53,264 nucleotides of DNA from the NCBI GenBank assembly GCA_020853215.1, contig JADYZH010000187.1, positions 1-53,264 of the forward strand. The letters are read 5' to 3'. Position 1 is the first letter of the stretch, and every line of letters begins with the position of its first letter. Positions 42,126 to 51,630 of this stretch are shown here, piece after piece. The notes under the pieces are model-generated. The model was given only the letters and a program-made list of their open reading frames with translations, did not search any database and was not told where the DNA came from. This DNA is from Sulfuritalea sp. (lineage in GTDB: Bacteria > Pseudomonadota > Gammaproteobacteria > Burkholderiales > Rhodocyclaceae). A program made the translations under genes and the position numbers.

Positions 42126-44911
42126 TGCGCTCCCCCCGGCTGATTGTCATTCCCCGCCTGAAGCGGAGCAGGGCCATTATCGCCCGAGTGGCGCGGCAGC
42201 GTGAAGATGAAGCAGGCGCCGTTGCCCGGGGTACTTTCCACCCACAGGCGCCCGTTGAAATACTCCACTATCTGCCGGCTGATGGGCAAGCCGAGGCCGG
42301 TGCCCTGGGGTTTGTCGGTGAGCACGTCGGTATTGCCGGAGCCCTGGCGGAACTTGTCGAAAATCACCTCGTGGTCGGCGACATGGATGCCCGGGCCGTT
42401 GTCGGTAACGCTGACCCTCACTTCGCTGATCGTGCCCCTGGCGGCCACTTTCACCAGACCGCTTTCCGCCGGCACGAACTTCAAGGCATTCGACAGCAGA
42501 TTGACCATCACCTGCATCAAACGGTCGCGGTCGGCCATGACACTGAGCCCGGTAGCGCATCCACCGAGGTCGAGCGTCACGGATTTTTCGGCGAACAGCA
42601 CCGTCAGCGAATCCGCCGCTTCGCGAATCACCTCGCCGACATCGACGGCGGCCACGGTCCACTCGGCGCGGCCGGATTCGAGTTTCGCCAGGTCGAGGAT
42701 CTGGTTGATGAGGCGCGAAAGCCGAACGGTTTCGCTGACGATGATGCCGAGAAACTTGCTCCTCTGCTCAAGGTCCGTCTTCGGGTCCTCTTGCAGCATT
42801 TCGGAGAAGGCGCGGATCGAGGTCAGCGGCGTACGCAACTCGTGGGTCACCGTGGAGATGAAGTCATCCTTCATGCGGTCGAGTTCGCGCAGGCGTTCGT
42901 TGGCCTGGCGCAGTTCGGCCGTGGCGCGCGTCAGTTCCAGCGATTTTTGCTCCAGCTCGCGCGAATACGCGCGCACCTGGGAGGCTTCGTCGAGGATGTT
43001 CATCACCTCGTCGAGGCCCAGCGGCTCCTCGCTGACCACCGAGGACACCATGGCACGCGCCGAAGCCGAGCCGATGGCCCCGGCCAGCAGGTTCTCGGCA
43101 AAATTCACCAGGCGCGCATCTCCCGGCAATTCCTCGACCGAATGCAGGCCGCGACTGCGGGCATGGCGCATGAAGGCATCTTCGGCGCGTTCGCGGCCCA
43201 GAAAACGGCTGGCCAGCGGCAGGAGGTCGGCGACGCCGGCACTGCCGCTCCAGGCCAGGTGGCCGGAAAGGTCGGTACCGCCGATGAACAGCGAGGCCTG
43301 GCGGGCCTCGCGCGCGTTCGGCACGCGCAGCAGCGAAACGCCGATATAAGCGCCCACGTTGGCCAACAGGCTCCAGACCAGGCAATGGGTAATCTCGTCG
43401 AGCCCGGCCAGGCCCAACAGGTGCTGGGGCCGCAGCAGTTCGATGCCGAACAGGCCGTGGGCGATGAAGCCTTCGGGCAGCCAGCCCGACTTGGCGAAGG
43501 AAGGCAACAGCAGCGTGTAGGCCCAAAGCACGAAGCCGATGGCCAGACCCGCAAGCGCGCCGTCGCGCGTGCCGCCCTTCCAGAACAGGCCGCCGATTAC
43601 CACCGGCGCGAACTGGGCCACGGCGGCGAAGGAAATCAGGCCGATCGAAACCAGCGCGTAAGCCTCGCCGGCAACGCGGAAGTAGAGGTAGCCCAAGCCG
43701 AGGATGATGGCGATCGCCCAACGCCGGATTTCCAGCAGCAGGCCGGAGAGGTCGGCCTTCTCGGCCAGGCCGAGCCAGCGCATGCGCAGCAGCAGCGGCA
43801 TCACCAGATCGTTGCAGACCATGGTCGACAGTGCGATGGTTTCGACGATGACCATGCCGGTAGCGGCCGAGAGTCCGCCGATGAAGACGAACAGCGCCAG
43901 GCCCTCCTGCTGGTGGGCCATCGGCAGGGTCAGCACGAAGGTATCGGCGTCGACGGTACCGGCCGGGAAGTGCAGCAGTCCGGCCAGCGCCACCGGCAGC
44001 ACGAACAGGTTGATCAGGAACAGGTAGAGCGGGAACAACCACACCGCGCGATCGAGGTGCTTGACGTCGACGTTTTCCACCACCGCGATCTGGAACTGGC
44101 GCGGCAGCAGCAGCGACGCGAACAGCGAAAGGAAGATCAGCGTGCCCCAACTGCCGTAGGCGGCCGACGTGTCGGCGCGGGTCAGGCGGCGCGCCACCTC
44201 GGGCACTTCGGCGGCGCGCGCGAAAACGTCGGCGACGCCGCCGTGCAGGCCCCAGACTACGAAGGTACCGACGGCAAGGAAGGCGACCAGCTTGACGATG
44301 GACTCGACGGCGATCGCCGCCACCATGCCCTCGTGGCGCTCGGTGGCATCCAGGTGCCTCGTGCCGAACAGGATGGTGAAGGCGGCGAGGATCATCGCCA
44401 CGTAGAGCGCACTGTCCTGGAACAGCGGCACCGCGCCGGCGCTGGCCGGCATCACGATTTCGGGGTAGCTGCTGAGGATGGTGAAGCTGTTCGACACCGC
44501 CTTCAACTGCAGCGCGATGTAGGGGATCACGCCGACCACCGCGATCACCGTGACCAGGCCGCCGAGCAACTGGCTCTTGCCGTAGCGCGAGGCGACGAAG
44601 TCGGCGATCGAAGTGATGCGGTTGGCCTTGGCCACCCGGATCATGCGGTAAAGGATGAAGCCGGCGAGCGCGAACAGCAGGGTCGGCCCGAGGTAGATAG
44701 GCAGGAAGCCGATGCCGTTGGCCGCGGCGCGGCCGACGCTGCCGTAGAAGGTCCAGGTCGTGCAATACACACCCAGCGAGAGCGCATACACCACCGGGTT
44801 GGCGATCAGCGAGCGGCCATGGTCGGCGCGATGGTCGGCGTACCAAGCGATGCCGAACAGCACCCCCAGGTAGAGGAAGGAGGCGAGGACGATGACCCAG
44901 ACTTGCAGCAT
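42122..44911 (-). CDS. Sodium/solute symporter-histidine kinase hybrid, CbrA/CrbS type
   Basis: 929 residues. An SLC5/SSS transporter domain with about 13 helices (1-~540; e.g. YCTTWTFYGSVGRAA and FIGGLSAATGMVIVETIALS), a STAC-like linker (about 590-650; ENLLAGAIGSASARAMVSSV), a coiled coil, then HisKA with the phospho-acceptor STVTHELRTPLTSIRAF and HATPase_c with N box VNLLSNALKF, G1 DNGPGI and G2 GTGLGLPIS. No PAS domain is obvious. Relatives couple substrate transport or sensing to control of carbon use; CrbS controls acs in Vibrio and acs lies upstream here. The start at 44911 overlaps the small upstream gene (TGATG). Confidence 0.93.
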   Translation of the reverse strand: MLQVWVIVLASFLYLGVLFGIAWYADHRADHGRSLIANPVVYALSLGVYCTTWTFYGSVGRAAANGIGFLPIYLGPTLLFALAGFILYRMIRVAKANRITSIADFVASRYGKSQLLGGLVTVIAVVGVIPYIALQLKAVSNSFTILSSYPEIVMPASAGAVPLFQDSALYVAMILAAFTILFGTRHLDATERHEGMVAAIAVESIVKLVAFLAVGTFVVWGLHGGVADVFARAAEVPEVARRLTRADTSAAYGSWGTLIFLSLFASLLLPRQFQIAVVENVDVKHLDRAVWLFPLYLFLINLFVLPVALAGLLHFPAGTVDADTFVLTLPMAHQQEGLALFVFIGGLSAATGMVIVETIALSTMVCNDLVMPLLLRMRWLGLAEKADLSGLLLEIRRWAIAIILGLGYLYFRVAGEAYALVSIGLISFAAVAQFAPVVIGGLFWKGGTRDGALAGLAIGFVLWAYTLLLPSFAKSGWLPEGFIAHGLFGIELLRPQHLLGLAGLDEITHCLVWSLLANVGAYIGVSLLRVPNAREARQASLFIGGTDLSGHLAWSGSAGVADLLPLASRFLGRERAEDAFMRHARSRGLHSVEELPGDARLVNFAENLLAGAIGSASARAMVSSVVSEEPLGLDEVMNILDEASQVRAYSRELEQKSLELTRATAELRQANERLRELDRMKDDFISTVTHELRTPLTSIRAFSEMLQEDPKTDLEQRSKFLGIIVSETVRLSRLINQILDLAKLESGRAEWTVAAVDVGEVIREAADSLTVLFAEKSVTLDLGGCATGLSVMADRDRLMQVMVNLLSNALKFVPAESGLVKVAARGTISEVRVSVTDNGPGIHVADHEVIFDKFRQGSGNTDVLTDKPQGTGLGLPISRQIVEYFNGRLWVESTPGNGACFIFTLPRHSGDNGPAPLQAGNDNQPGGAQ

Positions 44912-45111
44912 CAGTCGCGCATCCCTTCGATCACCAGCGCCAGCAAGCCAATCAGGGCCAGCCAGGAACCCATCAGCCATGCATACAACGACGGCATGCC
45001 GAACAGGCTGCCACCCTGGTTGAAGATCGACAGCAGCGGGTAATTGAAGAAGAAACAGCCGAGCAGGAACAGGAAGGCCAGGCGCTGGGCAACGAGGCGG
45101 GTGCGGATCAT
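44911..45111 (-). CDS. Small two-span membrane protein upstream of the kinase (CbrX-like)
   Basis: 66 residues, two hydrophobic segments (LAFLFLLGCFFFNYPLLSIF and LYAWLMGSWLALIGLLALVI) joined by a short polar loop. GGGGAG eight bases before the ATG is a good ribosome-binding site. Its stop overlaps the kinase start (TGATG), indicating coupled translation. In Pseudomonas a small membrane gene, cbrX, occupies the same place before cbrA; this could be the counterpart by position and topology, but I cannot show sequence homology. It may assemble with or tune the transporter-kinase. Confidence 0.8.
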   Translation of the reverse strand: MIRTRLVAQRLAFLFLLGCFFFNYPLLSIFNQGGSLFGMPSLYAWLMGSWLALIGLLALVIEGMRD

Positions 45112-45168
45112 CGTGTCATCTCCCCCTTATCTTCATCGCATGGTACCGAAGGCACCCGTGCTCGTGGC

Positions 45169-45198
45169 AAAAAAAACGCCCGTCCGGGGACAGGCGTT
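45169..45198 (-). terminator. Rho-independent terminator of the acetyl-CoA synthetase gene
   Basis: Reading leftward, AACGCCTGTC, a four-base loop, GACGGGCGTT (10-bp stem with one G-U pair) and then a run of eight T on the minus strand, which includes the last two stem bases. It separates acs from the downstream signalling operon, whose promoter must lie within 45112-45168 or upstream; TTGCCA near the 45170 end is a possible -35 without a good -10. Confidence 0.9.
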
Positions 45199-45218
45199 GA
45201 TCGCGACCGCGACAGCTA

Positions 45219-47201
<1,983 letters not shown>

Positions 47202-47352
47202 TGAAACCTCTCCTCTCTCATTGTGGCCGGATGATCCGGGTAAGGATATGTTCCATCACGCCCGCCCCGGCGGCTACCGGGCGGTTGGTCGATCAATGGC
47301 GGATGGAAGCAGGAACTGTCACCGGCGGCCTGACAGCCGGCCGGGATTGCGC

Positions 47353-47390
47353 ATTCTAAGAGCTTGCACATTAAAGTAAAAGAGTCTTAC
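47353..47390 (-). promoter_or_regulatory. Candidate acs promoter overlapped by a palindrome
   Basis: On the minus strand, -10 TAGAAT (47353-47358), a 17-base spacer and -35 TTTTAC (47376-47381). The -35 lies in an imperfect palindrome, GTAAAAGAGTCTTAC (47376-47390), and a CTTAC is repeated 11 bases further on (about 47386 and 47397). This looks like a regulator site at a weak promoter, fitting a gene under activator control. Downstream in the leader, CCGGATGATCCGG (47227-47239) is a second small palindrome. The rightward gene at 47472 has only a TAAGAT (47435-47440) as a possible -10. Confidence 0.35.
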
Positions 47391-47471
47391 ACATGACTTA
47401 CGCAGTCGCGCCGCAAGGAAGCGCCCGCCTGCGGTAAGATTGCCGCCCCGTACCAAGGACGACACCAGCCC

Positions 47472-48005
47472 ATGAATCAGATCATCAAACCGATGGAGTA
47501 CATCATTTTCTGGAGCCGCTGGATCCAGGCCCCCCTGTACCTCGGACTGATCGTCGCCCAGATCGTCTATTGCTGGCTGTTCATGGTCGAGCTGAGCCAC
47601 CTGGTGCACGGCGCCATCGCCGCCGAGCGTGTCAGCGAGGTCGACGTCATGCTGGCCGTCCTCGGCCTGATCGACGTGGTCATGATCGCCAACCTGCTGA
47701 TCATGGTCATCGTCGGCGGCTACGAGACCTTCGTTTCACGCCTTGACCTCGAAGGACATCCGGACCAGCCCGAGTGGCTGTCGCATGTCAACGCCGGCGT
47801 GCTCAAGATCAAGCTGGCCACCGCCATCATCGGCATTTCCTCGATTCACCTGCTGAAGACCTTCATCAATGCCGCCAACCTGAGCGAACACACGATCAAG
47901 TGGCAGGTACTGATCCATGTGGTGTTCCTGATCTCCGCGGTCGCCATGGCCGCAGTCGACCGGATGATGACCCAGAACCTCGCCCTGCAGCGCGCCAAGC
48001 ACTAG
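47472..48005 (+). CDS. UPF0114 / TIGR00645 (YqhA-like) membrane protein
   Basis: 177 residues with four hydrophobic segments. The family signature is plain: MEYIIFWSRWIQAPLYLGLI at the N-terminus, VMIANLLIMVIVGGYETFVS (about residues 75-95) and LATAIIGISSIHLLKTFINA. The function of the family is unknown. It is divergent from acs and is followed after 10 bases by the fumarase gene, so the two are probably co-transcribed. Confidence 0.93.
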   Translation: MNQIIKPMEYIIFWSRWIQAPLYLGLIVAQIVYCWLFMVELSHLVHGAIAAERVSEVDVMLAVLGLIDVVMIANLLIMVIVGGYETFVSRLDLEGHPDQPEWLSHVNAGVLKIKLATAIIGISSIHLLKTFINAANLSEHTIKWQVLIHVVFLISAVAMAAVDRMMTQNLALQRAKH

Positions 48006-48015
48006 GAGCCCCGCC

Positions 48016-49539
48016 ATGACCACCATCAAGCAGGAAGACCTGATCCAGTCGATCGCCGACGCCTTCCAGTACATCAGCTACTACCACCCGCTCGACTACA
48101 TCACGGCGCTGGGCGCGGCTTACGAGCGGGAGGAATCCCCGGCGGCGAAGGACGCCATCGCGCAGATCCTTACCAACAGCCGCATGTCGGCCGAAGGCCA
48201 CCGTCCGATTTGCCAGGACACCGGCATCGGCATGGTGTTCCTCAAGGTCGGCATGAACGTGCGCTGGGACGATGCGACCCTGTCGCTGCAGGAAATGGTC
48301 AACGAAGGCGTGCGCCGCGCTTACGGCAATGCCGACAATCCGCTGCGCGCCTCGGTGCTGGCCGATCCGGCGGGCGCGCGCCGGAACACGAAGGACAATA
48401 CCCCGGCCGTGGTGCATTACGACATCGTTCCCGGCGACCATGTCGAGGTGATCTGCGCCGCCAAGGGCGGCGGCTCGGAAGCCAAGGCCAAGTTCGCCAT
48501 GCTGAATCCCTCGGACGACCTGGTCGAGTGGATCCTCAAGACGGTGCCGACCATGGGCGCCGGCTGGTGTCCGCCCGGCATCCTCGGCGTCGGCATCGGC
48601 GGCACCCCGGAAAAGGCCATGCTGCTGGCCAAGGAAGCCATCATGGCGCCGGTGGACATCCATGAACTGAAAGCGCGTGGTGCAAAGACCCGTGCCGAGG
48701 AACTGCGCCTCGAACTGCACGAAAAGGTCAATGCGCTGGGCATCGGCGCCCAGGGCCTCGGCGGCCTCACCACGGTGCTCGACGTCAAGGTTCTCGACTA
48801 CCCGACTCACGCCGCCAACCTGCCGGTGGCGCTGATCCCCAACTGCGCCGCGACGCGCCACTGTCATTTCCACCTCGACGGCTCGGGCCCGGCGAAACTG
48901 CAGCCGCCGCGCCTCGAGGACTGGCCGGCGGTGACCTGGACGCCGGACCTCAAGTCCGCGACCCGCGTCGATCTCGACAGCCTGACCCGGCAGCAGGTCG
49001 CCGCCTGGACGCCGGGACAGAAACTGCTGCTCAACGGCAAGATGCTGACCGGCCGCGATGCCGCCCACAAGCGCATCGCCGACATGCTGGCGAAAGGCGA
49101 AAAGCTGCCGGTCGACTTCACCAACCGCATCATCTACTACGTCGGCCCGGTCGATCCGGTCGGCAGCGAAGTCGTCGGCCCCGCCGGTCCCACCACGGCG
49201 ACACGGATGGACAAGTTCACCCGCATGATGCTGGAGCAGACCGGCCTGATATCGATGGTTGGCAAGGCCGAGCGCGGCCCGGCGGCGATCGAGGCGATCA
49301 AGGACAACAAATCGGCCTATCTGATGGCCGTGGGCGGCGCCGCCTACCTCGTCGCCAAGGCGATCAAGTCGGCAAAAGTGGTCGGTTTTGCCGACCTCGG
49401 CATGGAAGCCATTTACGAATTCGAGGTCAAGGACATGCCGGTCACCGTCGCCGTCGATTCGCAGGGCAGTTCGGTGCACATCACCGGGCCCAGGGAATGG
49501 CAGGCGAAGATCGGCAAGATCCCGGTCAAGGTCGCCTGA
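48016..49539 (+). CDS. fumA: Fumarate hydratase, class I (iron-sulfur)
   Basis: 507 residues, the full-length single-chain form. It interconverts fumarate and malate in the TCA cycle using a [4Fe-4S] cluster. The likely cluster cysteines are C66 in GHRPICQDTGIGMVFLK, the cysteine in GAGWCPPGILGVGIGG and the first cysteine in NCAATRHCHFHLDGSGP. The C-terminal beta domain shows YYVGPVDPVGSEVVGPAGPT and TATRMDKFTRMMLEQTG. AGGAG eight bases before the ATG is the ribosome-binding site. Class I fumarases are oxygen-sensitive, which fits facultative or microaerobic growth. Confidence 0.95.
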   Translation: MTTIKQEDLIQSIADAFQYISYYHPLDYITALGAAYEREESPAAKDAIAQILTNSRMSAEGHRPICQDTGIGMVFLKVGMNVRWDDATLSLQEMVNEGVRRAYGNADNPLRASVLADPAGARRNTKDNTPAVVHYDIVPGDHVEVICAAKGGGSEAKAKFAMLNPSDDLVEWILKTVPTMGAGWCPPGILGVGIGGTPEKAMLLAKEAIMAPVDIHELKARGAKTRAEELRLELHEKVNALGIGAQGLGGLTTVLDVKVLDYPTHAANLPVALIPNCAATRHCHFHLDGSGPAKLQPPRLEDWPAVTWTPDLKSATRVDLDSLTRQQVAAWTPGQKLLLNGKMLTGRDAAHKRIADMLAKGEKLPVDFTNRIIYYVGPVDPVGSEVVGPAGPTTATRMDKFTRMMLEQTGLISMVGKAERGPAAIEAIKDNKSAYLMAVGGAAYLVAKAIKSAKVVGFADLGMEAIYEFEVKDMPVTVAVDSQGSSVHITGPREWQAKIGKIPVKVA

Positions 49540-49572
49540 GGCCGGACCGGGACCGCGATCGCCGTCTCGCCA

Positions 49573-49583
49573 GCGCCGACTTT
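49573..49583 (+). repeat. Dispersed GCGCCGACTTT repeat, copy 8 (immediately before murI)
   Basis: Exact core ending two bases before the murI ATG, preceded by GCCGTCTCGCCA. It occupies the place where a ribosome-binding site would normally be. Confidence 0.6.
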
Positions 49584-49584
49584 C

Positions 49585-50346
49585 ATGATCGGTGTCTTCG
49601 ATTCCGGCCTCGGCGGCCTGTCGGTGCTGGCGGCGCTGGTCGAAGCTCTGCCACAGGCGGACGTTATCTACTATGCCGACACGGCCCACGTCCCCTACGG
49701 CAGCAAAAGCGAGGCGCATATCCAGCGCCGCGTGCTGGCCATCGGCGAACACCTCGCGGGCCAGGGCTGCGGCCTGCTGGTGGTGGCCTGCAATACCGCC
49801 ACGGCCGCCGCGGTGCAGGCCCTGCGCGCCGCGCATCCGGGCATCCCGGTGGTCGGCGTCGAACCCGGCATCAAGCCGGCGGCGCAGGAAACCCGGAGCG
49901 GCCGGATCGCGGTGCTCACCACTGAGGCGACTGCCGGCAGCCGGCGCCTGAAAAACCTGATCCGCGACCACGCGGGCGGTGTCGAAGTCTTTGTCGAACC
50001 GTGCCCCGGCTGGGCCACGCACGTCGAAATGCTGCAACTGGATGACCCGGCCCTGGCGACCGACGTCCGCGCCCGCATCGATCCGCTACTGGAACGGGGC
50101 GTAGACCGCATCGTACTGGGCTGCACGCATTACAGCTTTCTTGCGCCGCTGCTGGGACGGGTGATCGGGACGCGCGCGCAACTGGTCGATGTCGCCGAGG
50201 CCGTCGCGCGGCAGACACGGCGCCTGGCGGCGGATCGCGCGCACGGGTCGGGGCGCCTGCTCCTGCAGGCTTCGGCACATCCCGAGCGCCTGCACGCCGC
50301 TTTGCCCCGCCTGCGTCTCGGTCACATCGCCGCTCGCGTGGCCTGA
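49585..50346 (+). CDS. murI: Glutamate racemase
   Basis: 253 residues. It makes D-glutamate for peptidoglycan. Both catalytic cysteines are seen: C69 in VVACNTATAAAVQALR and C180 in IVLGCTHYSFLAPLL; the N-terminal IGVFDSGLGGLSVLAAL and YYADTAHVPYGSKS are standard. No Shine-Dalgarno is visible, because the bases before the ATG are taken up by a copy of the dispersed repeat; a fumA-murI transcript is possible (45-base gap). Confidence 0.95.
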   Translation: MIGVFDSGLGGLSVLAALVEALPQADVIYYADTAHVPYGSKSEAHIQRRVLAIGEHLAGQGCGLLVVACNTATAAAVQALRAAHPGIPVVGVEPGIKPAAQETRSGRIAVLTTEATAGSRRLKNLIRDHAGGVEVFVEPCPGWATHVEMLQLDDPALATDVRARIDPLLERGVDRIVLGCTHYSFLAPLLGRVIGTRAQLVDVAEAVARQTRRLAADRAHGSGRLLLQASAHPERLHAALPRLRLGHIAARVA

Positions 50347-50427
50347 ACGCCGGCGCTCGCGGCCGTAACTGCGCTTCGCGCTCGCCGGAACCAGCCGTTG
50401 CCCGCGCCAGCCGCCGGACAATGAAGT

Positions 50428-51630
50428 TCAGCCTACCGCATCGCCGAACGTCACCACGCGGTTCCGGCCGTTCTGTTTGGCCAGATAGAGCGCCTCGTCC
50501 GCGCGTCTGATCAGGCCTTCTGCCGTGTTTGAATGCAAGGGCGTCACGGCGATGCCGATCGAGGTCGTGACCCGGATCCGATGGTCGCCAAACACGACCA
50601 CCGTGCCTCCCAACTGCCGCAACAGATGTTCGCCGCGTTCCCGCGCGATATCCCCCGGCATTTTCGGCAACACGAGCAGGAATTCCTCGCCACCGTAGCG
50701 ACAGACGATGTCCTCCGCGCGCGCACTTTCCTGCAGCAGCCGCGCCAACACACGCAACACCTCGTCGCCGGCCTGGTGGCCATAGGTGTCGTTTATCGCC
50801 TTGAAATGATCGATATCGAGCAGCAACATGGAAAGCGGCGTGTTTTCGCGCTTGCAACGGGCGATTTCGCGCTCCAGGGTACCGTCCAGGTAGCGGCGGT
50901 TGAACAGGCCGGTGAGCGAATCGCGATTGGCCTGCTCGCGCAGCATTTCCTGCAGATCGTGGATCGTTCTGATCTGCTCGTGCAACGCGCCGTTTGCGTC
51001 TTCGAGGATCTGCTTTTGCGCGGCAACCGCACCCTGCACCTCCTGCAAGCGGCGGATATAGGAAAAGAACTCGACCCCCATCAGGGAGAGATAGATGGCC
51101 AGGCCGGTTATGGACGCCAGCGTCACCAGTCCGTCGGTATCGGTGGATACCCGGAAGGCGATCACCGTGGTGGACGCCAGGGCACCGCACAAGATCGCCG
51201 CCGGACAGATCAGGACACCCGGCAGTCCGCGCATGATGGTGTGATTGAGCAGCGTCGCAAGGAACAGTGCGACGCTGATCCAAAGCGGAAAAGCGAGACC
51301 CGCAGCCCAGGCGCCGGACATCAAGGCATCGACGATCAGGTTGTCGAGTTCGGCTTTCTCGGGCTGTGCGCAACGCCGCGCACGCCACTGCATCAGGTGC
51401 GGATAGATGGCGAACTGCAGCACGAACGCGATCCAGAACAGCGCGCCGGGGCTGCGCGGAAGCACGTGCAGGGCAATCGGTATCGCTATCAAGGCAAAGG
51501 CGGCGACCCGCACCCGGTAGCTGTTCACAGCAACCCAATGGTGTGTTCGTTCGAAATCCAGCGCTACGGCACTCACATCCGATCCTTCGTCAAAAAGCCC
51601 TGCCGCGATCCGGCGACGCTGGCTACCCAT
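50428..51630 (-). CDS. Diguanylate cyclase with MASE2 membrane sensor domain
   Basis: 400 residues. The N-terminal MASE2-like region has about five to six hydrophobic segments (residues 35-195); a coiled coil (about 200-235) leads into a GGDEF domain starting at NRDSLTGLFNRRYLDGTLER. The active site is CRYGGEEFLLVLPK, and an inhibitory I-site RAED lies five residues before it, so it should make c-di-GMP under product inhibition. I start at the ATG at 51630, which overlaps the relA stop (TGATG); a GTG at 51576 with GAAGGA before it is a good alternative. It converges with murI. Confidence 0.9.
   Translation of the reverse strand: MGSQRRRIAAGLFDEGSDVSAVALDFERTHHWVAVNSYRVRVAAFALIAIPIALHVLPRSPGALFWIAFVLQFAIYPHLMQWRARRCAQPEKAELDNLIVDALMSGAWAAGLAFPLWISVALFLATLLNHTIMRGLPGVLICPAAILCGALASTTVIAFRVSTDTDGLVTLASITGLAIYLSLMGVEFFSYIRRLQEVQGAVAAQKQILEDANGALHEQIRTIHDLQEMLREQANRDSLTGLFNRRYLDGTLEREIARCKRENTPLSMLLLDIDHFKAINDTYGHQAGDEVLRVLARLLQESARAEDIVCRYGGEEFLLVLPKMPGDIARERGEHLLRQLGGTVVVFGDHRIRVTTSIGIAVTPLHSNTAEGLIRRADEALYLAKQNGRNRVVTFGDAVG

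Noticed and set aside
42188-45043. A 951-codon open frame on the plus strand opposite the transporter-kinase gene
   Set aside because: It is the antisense shadow of a high-GC gene: the product is rich in Arg, Gln, Gly and His with no domain, and the minus strand carries a complete kinase.
47393-47437. Fourteen-codon plus-strand frame (MTYAVAPQGSARLR) before the YqhA-like gene
   Set aside because: No Shine-Dalgarno, not hydrophobic or leader-like, and it lies in the acs promoter region.
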